10,661 nt of DNA, from NCBI GenBank assembly GCA_030917205.1, contig JAUPVE010000016.1:1-10661 (forward strand), given 5' to 3'. The position numbers and the translations under genes were made by a program. Origin of the DNA: Patescibacteria group bacterium. Its GTDB lineage: Bacteria > Patescibacteriota > Patescibacteriia > UBA1558 > GWA2-36-10. Every line of letters starts with the position of its first letter. Within the stretch, counting starts at the first letter, position 1. This document shows, one piece after another, positions 4,761 to 10,661 of this stretch. Under the pieces are notes generated by a model that worked only from the letters and a program-made list of their open reading frames with translations, had not been told where the DNA came from and ran no database searches.

Positions 4761-6179
4761 ATGGAAATTAGAACTGCATTGACATACGATGATGTTTTAT
4801 TGGTGCCAAAAAAATCCAACATTACATCTAGACAAGATGTTGATATCGCTACCAAACTGACACAAAACATCTCCCTCAAAATACCTTTGGTCAGTGCCAA
4901 CATGGACACTGTCACCGAGAGTCGAATGGCTATCGCCATGAGCTTGGCTGGCGGTATAGGTATCATCCATCGTTTTTGTGATATCGAAACTCAGGTCAGA
5001 GAAGTCAGCCGAGTCAAGAGAAAACAAAATGTCATCATCGATAATCCTTTTACTGTCCGCTCAGACAATACTCTAGCTGAAGTCAAAGCCAAAATAGCCG
5101 AGCTCAACTGTACCAGTTTTCTAGTGACTGATGATGGCAAAAAATTACTCGGCATCATCACTCATCGTGATATGCTTTTTGCCTACAATGACTCTGTACT
5201 AGTATCTGAACTGATGACTCCCAAAAGTAAGCTCATCACTGCCGCCCAATCTGTCAGTCCAGAAGAAGCTAAAAACTTGATGAAGACCTACAAGATTGAA
5301 AAGCTACCACTCGTTGATGCTGATTTTAATATCATGGGTCTGATCACGGCGACTGATATCAGTCGTAATCTCAACAATCATCAAGCTAGCAAAGATAGCA
5401 AAGGCCGACTCTTGGTCGGTGCTGCTATTGGTGTAAGAGATGGCTTCTTGGAACGCGCCAAAGCTTTGATCGAAGCCGAAGTAGATGTCCTAGTCATGGA
5501 TATTGCCCATGGTCATTCTATCAATGCTCTGCGCTCCATAGAGCAAATCCGCAAAACCTATCCCAATATCAATATCATCGGTGGCAATATCGCGACAGCC
5601 AGCGCAGCTAAAGATCTGATCGCCGCTGGTGTCCAAGGTGTCAAAGTCGGCATCGGACCAGGCTCAATCTGCACTACTAGAATCACTACTGGTTTTGGTG
5701 TACCCCAACTAACTGCAATTTTCAACATTGCTCCAGTCTGCCAAGCAGCTGGTATACCATTGATTGCTGATGGTGGCGTCAAACAGCCCGCTGATCTAGT
5801 CAAAGCCCTAGCTGCTGGAGCTGACAGTGTCATGATTGGTGGTCAATTTGCTGGCACTGAGGAAACACCAGGACCAACACTGAACTACAAAGGCCGTCAA
5901 TACAAAATCTCTCGTGGCATGGCATCACTGACTGCTGCCCTATCTCGTCCTGATGCCAAAGAAAAAATCAACCAAATCACACCAGAAGGCATCGAAGCTA
6001 GAGTGCCCTACCGCGGACCAGTGCAAAATGTCATCAATACTTTTATCGGTGGCCTCCGCTCAGGCATGAGCTATGGCAATGCCAGAAATCTCAATGAGCT
6101 CCGAGCCAATGCCGAATTTATCCGCATCACCAACTCTGGACAAATAGAATCCGGCTCTCATGACAACGAAGTAATTTAA
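4761..6179 (+). CDS. guaB: IMP dehydrogenase / GMP reductase family protein with CBS domains
   Basis: The protein has 472 residues. The TIM barrel is interrupted by a CBS pair at ~93-205 (ITHRD and ITATD repeats). The active-site loop [11 protein letters not shown] places the nucleophile at C304, and ADGGV and GGQFAGTEE phosphate-binding motifs follow. IMPDH oxidises IMP to XMP with NAD+, the committed step of GTP synthesis; CBS domains bind adenine nucleotides in related enzymes. The flap between RGMASL and PEGIEARV is ~5-6 residues shorter than in E. coli IMPDH, and I see no Arg-Tyr dyad (SDRYF in E. coli). Some CBS-containing relatives without it, such as actinobacterial GuaB1, are GMP reductases, so the reaction direction is uncertain. 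The family is secure; the IMPDH name is the default. It overlaps miaB by one base (TAATG). Confidence 0.88.
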   Translation: MEIRTALTYDDVLLVPKKSNITSRQDVDIATKLTQNISLKIPLVSANMDTVTESRMAIAMSLAGGIGIIHRFCDIETQVREVSRVKRKQNVIIDNPFTVRSDNTLAEVKAKIAELNCTSFLVTDDGKKLLGIITHRDMLFAYNDSVLVSELMTPKSKLITAAQSVSPEEAKNLMKTYKIEKLPLVDADFNIMGLITATDISRNLNNHQASKDSKGRLLVGAAIGVRDGFLERAKALIEAEVDVLVMDIAHGHSINALRSIEQIRKTYPNINIIGGNIATASAAKDLIAAGVQGVKVGIGPGSICTTRITTGFGVPQLTAIFNIAPVCQAAGIPLIADGGVKQPADLVKALAAGADSVMIGGQFAGTEETPGPTLNYKGRQYKISRGMASLTAALSRPDAKEKINQITPEGIEARVPYRGPVQNVINTFIGGLRSGMSYGNARNLNELRANAEFIRITNSGQIESGSHDNEVI

Positions 6180-7507
6180 TGCCAAAAAAAATCAAACAAT
6201 TTCATCTCATCATCTTTGGTTGTCAGATGAATATGTCTGACGCTGAGCGCTTGGCTACAGTTTTGAAAAACCTTGGTTATGAAGAAACTAAAAATGAATC
6301 AGAAGCCGACTTAGTCGGAGTCATCGCCTGCTCAGTCCGCCAAGCAGCTGTTGATCGTATCTACGGCAAGCTACGCGAATGGCAAATAGTCAAAGAAAAA
6401 AAACCACTAGTCACTCTACTGTCTGGCTGTGTCTTGCCCGCTGACCGTAAAAAACTGGCGGACAAGTTTGATTTGTTTATTGATATCAATCATTTAGAGA
6501 ATCTGGCCTCCGATTTACAAAATATCCAGCCAGAAGAAAAATTAGCCTTGCCTAGCTTTTTTAGTATTAATCCCAGCTACTACTCTGACTATCGTGCCTA
6601 TGTGCCGATCATGACTGGCTGTAATAAATTTTGTACCTACTGTGCAGTGCCTCATACTCGTGGCCGTGAGACCTCTCGCCCAAGCCAGGATATCATCGCT
6701 GAAGTAAAAAAATTATTGCAAGCCAATTACAAAGAAATAATTTTACTTGGTCAAAATGTAAATAGCTATGGTCTGGATATCAAGGATGAAATAAAGTTTC
6801 CCGAACTTCTGCAAAAAATAGATAAACTAGGTGACAATTTTTGGCTAAAATTTTTGACCAGTCATCCCTATGATATGTCTGATGACTTGATAGCTGTGAT
6901 GAAAAATGCTAAAAACCTGACTCACTACCTACATCTACCCGTGCAGTCTGGCTCTGATGCTATCTTGAAAAAAATGAATCGGCACTACACTATCACTCAT
7001 TACAAAAAATTGATCAAAAAAATACGCACTAGTATTCCTGACATTGCTATCTCGACAGACATCATTGTTGGCTTCCCCACTGAGACAGCCAAACAATTCA
7101 AAGAAACTTTAGATCTAGTAAAAGAAGTAAACTACAACACAGCCTACTTTGCTCAATACTCTCCGCGAGTAGGTACTGCCGCTGCCAAAATGTTTAAAGA
7201 TGATGTAAAAAAAGAAGAAAAGAAAAAACGCTGGCAAGAACTTAATAAGCTCATAGGCAAACAATCCCTAGCTTTTAATAAAAAATTAGTTGGCCAAACA
7301 TCATTGGTTTTGATTGACCAAAATAAAAAAATTGATAAAAATTACCTGAATCTTGGCAAACTCGCCAACTACACGACTGTCAAAATCACTACGAAAAAAT
7401 CTATAAAAATCGGAAGTTTTGTGACAGTGAAAATAAATAAAGTATTAAATTGGGGCGTGGAAGCGGAGCTCTCCACGTCATTCCCGCGAAGGCGGGAATC
7501 CCATTGA
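6179..7507 (+). CDS. miaB: tRNA-2-methylthio-N6-dimethylallyladenosine synthase
   Basis: This radical-SAM methylthiotransferase adds the 2-methylthio group to i6A37 of tRNAs, after MiaA. The 442-residue protein has the UPF0004 domain with cluster cysteines C15 (FGCQMN), C51 (ACSVR, in place of the usual NTCAVR) and C84 (SGCVLP). The radical-SAM triad is C148-x3-C152-x2-C155 (GCNKFCTYC). It ends with a TRAM-type domain after ~370. RimO and MtaB are relatives; the C-terminal layout and the presence of miaA nearby favour MiaB. The ATG shares its A with the guaB stop (TAATG), implying translational coupling. The last ~10 residues, TSFPRRRESH, are encoded by a hairpin repeat rather than ancestral sequence, and the stop TGA lies just past the repeat. 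Confidence 0.92.
   Translation: MPKKIKQFHLIIFGCQMNMSDAERLATVLKNLGYEETKNESEADLVGVIACSVRQAAVDRIYGKLREWQIVKEKKPLVTLLSGCVLPADRKKLADKFDLFIDINHLENLASDLQNIQPEEKLALPSFFSINPSYYSDYRAYVPIMTGCNKFCTYCAVPHTRGRETSRPSQDIIAEVKKLLQANYKEIILLGQNVNSYGLDIKDEIKFPELLQKIDKLGDNFWLKFLTSHPYDMSDDLIAVMKNAKNLTHYLHLPVQSGSDAILKKMNRHYTITHYKKLIKKIRTSIPDIAISTDIIVGFPTETAKQFKETLDLVKEVNYNTAYFAQYSPRVGTAAAKMFKDDVKKEEKKKRWQELNKLIGKQSLAFNKKLVGQTSLVLIDQNKKIDKNYLNLGKLANYTTVKITTKKSIKIGSFVTVKINKVLNWGVEAELSTSFPRRRESH
7478..7502. repeat. Hairpin repeat encoding the end of MiaB
   Basis: ATTCCCGC (7480-7487) and GCGGGAAT (7492-7499) pair perfectly around a GAAG loop, within a GTCATTCCCGCGAAGGCG-type unit. This is a widespread bacterial repeat that yields SFPRRRES when translated. 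It lies inside the miaB frame. Confidence 0.75.
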
Positions 7508-7815
7508 TTTGCCGTATAGTTAGAAAGTAAATCTAAGCGCCCGCTGACAGCTTGCTCTCTTCATTGCGAGCGAACGGAGTAAGCGTGGCAATCTACGAGC
7601 TTGTAGATTGCTTCGTCGTCGAGCTGAGCTCGACGAAGTGATAGAATCTACAGCTTAAATTCACACCGTAGATTCTATCGGTCGCTCCGCTCCCTCCAGA
7701 ATGACAATATAGCCAACACTCTTTTTATATTTACTTTTGTAATAATTAGAGATAAACTGACTGTAGGTGCTGGTAGAAACTATTAGAAATAACAAATAAA
7801 ATTTAATAAAAACAT
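7508..7815. other. Intergenic region after miaB
   Basis: Nearly half of this 308-bp gap is the chimeric repeat at 7561-7705. The flanks (7508-7560 and 7706-7815) hold no gene, tRNA or clear terminator. The A/T-rich right part should contain the promoter of the protease gene, but I see no convincing -35/-10 pair. Confidence 0.6.
7561..7705. repeat. Chimeric hairpin repeat (family A left, family B right)
   Basis: The left ~58 bp match the family A unit at 1588-1643 closely (TCATTGCGAGCG, then GGCAATCTA / TAGATTGC). Instead of ending in CTCGCAATGAC, it passes through the palindrome TCGAGCTGAGCTCGA (7619-7633). It continues as family B: GATAGAATC / GATTCTATC (7640-7648 and 7671-7679) and the family B end TCCAGAATGAC (7695-7705). 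Confidence 0.75.
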
Positions 7816-8559
7816 ATGAATTGGAATCAAATTGTCAACAAAATAAAACCACATGTTGTAAAAATAAAAACACCAACAGGGAGTGGAACCGGTTTTTTAT
7901 TTATGTATAACCACGATAAATCATGGTGCGGAATTGCTACTGCTAATCATGTAGTAAGTGATATCGACGAATGGAAGCAGCCATTAAAATTTATACACCA
8001 AAGTTCAAATAAAATAGAACATTATATAGAAGATAAGAATCGCGTAATAATTTGCGATCCCTCAAATGATTCTGCCGTGATACTATTCCACAAACCAGAC
8101 GAACTCATTCTCCCAACAGAACCAATAAGACTTCGCCCATTGGAAGAAAAATTAGATATTGGCTCAGAAGTTGGATGGGTTGGTTATCCATATTTGGGAG
8201 AAAATACACTTTGTTTTTTTTCTGGAAATATCAGTGCACGTAATGACGAAAAAAATCATTATCTTGTCGATGGTGTAGCAATAAACGGAGTAAGTGGTGG
8301 CCCAGTTTTATATTCATCTGAAACTAATGGTGTAGAAATAATAGGAATTATGTGTGCATACATGGCAAACAGAGCGACAGGCTCTACGCTACCTGGATTG
8401 TCAGTTGCTCAGGACGTCTTTCATCTCCACAAATCAGTAGCCATGATCAAAGACATAGATGAGGCTAGAAGAAAAAAGGAAGATTTAAAAAAAGAATCTA
8501 AAAACGATGAAACTGTAAAAATACAAGAAGATCAACCAACACCACAGACAACGCAATAA
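7816..8559 (+). CDS. Cytosolic trypsin-like serine protease
   Basis: The protein has 247 residues. A chymotrypsin-fold protease domain spans ~10-205, with GSGTGFLF, the catalytic His H45 (TANHVV), Asp D85 (DPSNDSAVILF; D81 is the alternative) and Ser S160 in NGVSGGPV. The order and spacing fit an HtrA/S1-type triad. There is no signal peptide or membrane segment, so it should act in the cytoplasm, unlike most HtrA proteins. No PDZ domain follows; instead residues ~214-247 are a charged, probably disordered or coiled tail (KKEDLKKESK, then PTPQTTQ). The start ATG follows an A-rich leader without an SD. Codon choice (ACA, GGA, AGA) differs from the housekeeping neighbours, suggesting acquisition. 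The next gene begins 19 nt on and may be its partner. Substrate and role are unknown; defence or regulated proteolysis is speculative. Confidence 0.75.
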   Translation: MNWNQIVNKIKPHVVKIKTPTGSGTGFLFMYNHDKSWCGIATANHVVSDIDEWKQPLKFIHQSSNKIEHYIEDKNRVIICDPSNDSAVILFHKPDELILPTEPIRLRPLEEKLDIGSEVGWVGYPYLGENTLCFFSGNISARNDEKNHYLVDGVAINGVSGGPVLYSSETNGVEIIGIMCAYMANRATGSTLPGLSVAQDVFHLHKSVAMIKDIDEARRKKEDLKKESKNDETVKIQEDQPTPQTTQ

Positions 8560-8577
8560 AATTATATTTTATATATT

Positions 8578-8916
8578 ATGCCAAAAAATACAAATTTAGA
8601 AAATATAGCCGAAGTTTTTTATAATATTCGCAAAATCAATAAACATATTTTGATAACAATAAATGGTGCATTTTTAGTCGATGATAATTGGGATTTTAAT
8701 ATGAAAATAAATTTAGATGATGATATTCAAATAGAATACCGAATCCCTAATTTACTATCAAGTAAATCAGTAGTATTTAGATTTAAAATGAAAGAAATCA
8801 TTGGTTACGCTGAAAATAAGTACGGTACAATATTATACATAGAATCAGATATTACTATAAATATTCAACGTTCTGACACTTTACCATTGCTTATAGAAAA
8901 AATATCGTCCAAATAA
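8578..8916 (+). CDS. Small protein of unknown function next to the protease
   Basis: I do not recognise this 112-residue protein. It has no signal peptide or membrane segment. It appears beta-rich with alternating hydrophobic strands (HILITINGAFLV, then IQIEY, VVFRFKM and TILYIESDITINI) and short charged ends, so a compact beta-sandwich or barrel is plausible. It is the most A/T-rich gene in the window: 22-23% GC on two 60-base lines counted by hand, against ~38% or more in neighbours. It starts 19 nt after the protease stop with no SD and no intervening terminator, so the two are probably cotranscribed. A role as inhibitor, sensor or substrate of the protease is only a guess. miaA follows after 22 nt. 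Confidence 0.7.
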   Translation: MPKNTNLENIAEVFYNIRKINKHILITINGAFLVDDNWDFNMKINLDDDIQIEYRIPNLLSSKSVVFRFKMKEIIGYAENKYGTILYIESDITINIQRSDTLPLLIEKISSK

Positions 8917-8938
8917 AAATTTTACCCTTATTAAATAA

Positions 8939-9841
8939 ATGCCCACCAAACCCAAAATCATAGTCATCCTTGGCCCGACTGCTTCTGGCAAATCGGCCTT
9001 GGCTATTGATATTGCCAAAAAGTTTACAGGCGAAGTCATCTCAGCTGATTCCCGACAAGTCTATCAAGGATTAAACATCGGTAGCAACAAAGTCACACAA
9101 GAAGAAACCGAAGGCATCACTCATCATCTCTTGGATGTCATCAAACCAGATCAAGACTACTCTCTCCACGATTGGCAAGAAGCGGCTTTCAAAACTATTG
9201 AAGAAATTAATAAAAATCACAAAGTGCCCATCATCTGCGGTGGCACTGGACTATACCTGTCCTCTATTTTACAAAATTATCAAATTCCCAAAACTGATCT
9301 TAATTTACGCAAAGAATTAGAGCATTTTACTTTGGAGCAATTGATCAAGCAATTAGAAATTTCTGACCCTGAGATCTTACATAGTATTGATATCCACAAC
9401 AAAGTCCGTGTTTTGCGAGCTTTGGAGTACACCTTGGCTTTTAAAGCTAGTTTAAAAAATGACCAAAAAACTCAAAACTGTCCTTTTGACTATTTGGTTT
9501 TTGGGCTAGACCCAGAGCGCGAAGCGCTGTACACAAAAATTGATCAGCGCGTGGAGCAGATGATTGCTACTGGTCTGATAGACGAGGTCAAGCAAGTCTA
9601 TGCCCAATACCAAGACAAACAGAGCCATGCCTTGAGTGGTATTGGCTACAAAGAAATTATCCAATATTTAGACGGTAAAATTAGTTTAGAAGAAGCTGAG
9701 AATTTGATTAAAAAAAATACCCACCACTATGCCAAGCGCCAAATGACTTGGTTTAGACGCATGGAAAAGCAAGGTATCAAAATACATTGGAATTTAGCAA
9801 TGTCTGATATAGAGAAAGAAATAAATAATTTTCTAAAATAA
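8939..9841 (+). CDS. miaA: tRNA dimethylallyltransferase
   Basis: MiaA transfers a dimethylallyl group to N6 of A37 in tRNAs reading U-starting codons, giving i6A, the substrate of MiaB. The 300-residue protein is of normal length. It shows the P-loop GPTASGKS (12-19), DSRQVYQGLNIG (37-48, usually DSMQVYRGMDIG), HHLLDV, GGTGLYL (101-107), NKVRVLRALE, SGIGYKEI and YAKRQMTWFRR near the end. The ATG at 8939 places the P-loop where expected; no SD is visible (TTAAATAA precedes). It sits 22 nt after the small unknown gene and could be read from the protease promoter. Its terminator begins at the stop codon. The miaA-miaB pair is conserved as a pathway, but here the two genes are separated by the accessory pair. 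Confidence 0.95.
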   Translation: MPTKPKIIVILGPTASGKSALAIDIAKKFTGEVISADSRQVYQGLNIGSNKVTQEETEGITHHLLDVIKPDQDYSLHDWQEAAFKTIEEINKNHKVPIICGGTGLYLSSILQNYQIPKTDLNLRKELEHFTLEQLIKQLEISDPEILHSIDIHNKVRVLRALEYTLAFKASLKNDQKTQNCPFDYLVFGLDPEREALYTKIDQRVEQMIATGLIDEVKQVYAQYQDKQSHALSGIGYKEIIQYLDGKISLEEAENLIKKNTHHYAKRQMTWFRRMEKQGIKIHWNLAMSDIEKEINNFLK

Positions 9842-9990
9842 AAAACCGCCAAACATTGTCATTCTGGAGCGTAGTCGAGCTCAGCTCGACGAAGCGATAG
9901 AATCCAGCAATTTAAATTGACCTAGATTCTATCAGTCGCTCCGCTCCTTCCAGAATGACGAAGATAAAATAGGCGATTTTTTATTTTATA
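9841..9990 (+). terminator. miaA terminator with a repeat in its loop
   Basis: AAAAACCGCC (9841-9850) pairs with GGCGATTTTT (9972-9981) with one mismatch, and T-rich sequence follows. The family B repeat (9858-9959) fills the loop, the same arrangement as at 1562-1697. Confidence 0.65.
9858..9959. repeat. Hairpin repeat, family B (GTCATTCTGGA ends)
   Basis: Perfect 11-bp ends GTCATTCTGGA (9858-9868) and TCCAGAATGAC (9949-9959) enclose GATAGAATC / GATTCTATC (9896-9904 and 9925-9933). The palindrome TCGAGCTCAGCTCGA lies at 9875-9889. It is non-coding and related to the right part of 7561-7705. Confidence 0.8.
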
Positions 9991-10090
9991 ATCCCCTTCC
10001 TCATTGTGATCAATAAGGCCAAATAGGCAAATTTACTATCATATTAATGCTAAGTGTGTTAAGCTTAACTTAATTGCACAAAAAAAACCT

Positions 10091-10096
10091 TATAAT
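10091..10096 (+). promoter_or_regulatory. Probable -10 box for the YggT gene
   Basis: A perfect TATAAT lies 60 nt before the start codon, with no good -35 at 16-18 nt (TTAACT at 10065-10070 is 20 nt away). A palindrome TTAAGCTTAA (10059-10068) sits upstream and could be an operator. I see nothing else in 9991-10156. Confidence 0.5.
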
Positions 10097-10156
10097 AGTC
10101 GTAGGTACATATTTATCTCAAAAAATTTAATAAATAATTAGTAACCATGAAAACAT

Positions 10157-10516
10157 ATGGACTCTTCATATAGCTCATCTACTACTAAGCCAATATACCG
10201 AGGCACGCAAATTGTCTGGTATATTTTGGGTATAATCGAGGTGCTTCTAGCCTTTCGTTTTGTCTTGAAGCTACTCGGCGCCAATCCAGAGGCTGGTTTT
10301 AGTAATTTTATTTACACTGTCAGTTATATTTTTGCTGGCGGTTTTCTCAATGTCTTCCGCGTCACCAAAGTTGAGGGCAGCGTCTTTGAATGGACCACCC
10401 TACTAGCTATGTTGGTCTACTGGCTAATTGCCTGGGGTATTGTCAAAATATTCTTTATGAGCAAAACAGTATCAACACCAGAAGCCGCAGCCAAACTAGA
10501 CAAAGAAGAAAAATAA
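10157..10516 (+). CDS. YggT-family integral membrane protein
   Basis: This 119-residue protein has three hydrophobic stretches, at ~18-41 (IVWYILGIIEVLLAFRFVLK), ~49-67 and ~77-101 (LLAMLVYWLIAWGIVKIFF). The signature around IIEVLLAFRFVLKLLGANP matches the YggT/YlmG family of small inner-membrane proteins; the molecular role of the family is poorly defined. A Ser/Thr-rich N-terminus and a charged C-terminus (AAKLDKEEK) flank the membrane part. The ATG at 10157 is the start; an ATG at 10147 opens a frame that stops after eight codons. There is no SD. It is monocistronic, with its own promoter and a strong terminator. Confidence 0.75.
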   Translation: MDSSYSSSTTKPIYRGTQIVWYILGIIEVLLAFRFVLKLLGANPEAGFSNFIYTVSYIFAGGFLNVFRVTKVEGSVFEWTTLLAMLVYWLIAWGIVKIFFMSKTVSTPEAAAKLDKEEK

Positions 10517-10523
10517 TTTAGAA

Positions 10524-10558
10524 AATCCAGCCTCTCGCTAGAGGCTGGATTTATTTTA
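10524..10558. terminator. Bidirectional terminator after the YggT gene
   Basis: A perfect 12-bp stem AATCCAGCCTCT / AGAGGCTGGATT (10524-10535 and 10540-10551) with a CGCT loop is followed by TATTTT. The opposite strand also runs into a T-rich stretch, so it can serve the converging minus-strand gene. Confidence 0.85.
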
Positions 10559-10661
10559 CTTTAACTTTTCTTTTATTATCCCCTCTATCTTTTGTGGATT
10601 GGTTTTACCTTTAATATCTTCTAGTGTACCCGCATCATAGATTTAGGCTATATCAATTTTC
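10556..10661 (-). pseudogene. 3' end of a minus-strand gene with in-frame stop
   Basis: Read on the minus strand, the frame gives KIDIA, then TAA (10643-10645), then IYDAGTLEDIKGKTNPQ and IEGIIKEKLK, ending with TAA at 10556-10558. The part after the internal stop has protein-like composition and ends right at a terminator, as a real gene would. The KGKTNPQKIEGIIKEKL tail is faintly like GatB C-termini (KGKANPQ), but that is weak. The internal stop could be a true lesion or one wrong base at a contig edge (AAA to TAA). Confidence 0.35.

Noticed and set aside
1587..9959. CRISPR-like array from the recurring palindromes
   Set aside because: Copies are kilobases apart, differ in length, and have no regular spacers or cas genes.
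10147..10173. ATG 10147 as a start for the membrane protein
   Set aside because: That frame hits a stop after eight codons; ATG 10157 opens the real frame. A functional leader peptide is possible but unsupported.

Overview
The window looks like a chromosomal segment of a Candidate Phyla Radiation (Patescibacteria, Parcubacteria-like) bacterium. This is an inference. It rests on A/T-rich coding DNA of about 38-42% GC with short intergenic gaps, and on genes that mostly lack Shine-Dalgarno sites. It also rests on slimmed-down housekeeping proteins (ThrRS without a TGS domain, an IMPDH-family protein with an altered flap), a membrane-anchored baseplate-J-like protein, and several families of small hairpin repeats. 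The genetic code appears standard.

Layout. 1-364: C-terminus of DNA polymerase III alpha (dnaE) with its terminator. 428-1558: single-pass membrane protein, followed by a terminator whose loop holds a hairpin repeat. 1704-2671 (minus strand): a self-contained, compositionally foreign unit. It has a consensus promoter, a ~220-nt highly folded leader, a strong SD, a 207-residue GC-rich gene and two 3' hairpins, the last a terminator. The 3' end of that gene has the hallmarks of a diversity-generating retroelement (DGR) variable region: a C-type-lectin-like tail, clustered NNY codons at candidate variable positions, and a hairpin just after the stop. No reverse transcriptase or template repeat lies in the window, so it would be a target diversified in trans. 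2674-7507: a promoter and complete transcriptional T-box riboswitch ahead of thrS-guaB-miaB. 7508-7815: a chimeric hairpin repeat. 7816-8916: an accessory pair, a cytosolic trypsin-like protease and a very A/T-rich small protein of unknown function. 8939-9841: miaA, again with a repeat inside its terminator hairpin. 10157-10516: a YggT-family membrane protein. The right edge holds the end of a minus-strand gene interrupted by an in-frame stop.

How the genes fit together. Uncharged tRNA-Thr should relieve termination in the leader and raise ThrRS together with the downstream guanine-nucleotide enzyme and MiaB. MiaA and MiaB act in sequence on A37 of tRNAs reading U-starting codons, yet here they are separated by the protease pair and repeats. 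The most unusual part is the minus-strand unit at 1704-2671: a probable hypervariable protein gene with an elaborate RNA leader, sharing a ~35-bp divergent promoter region with the T-box operon.
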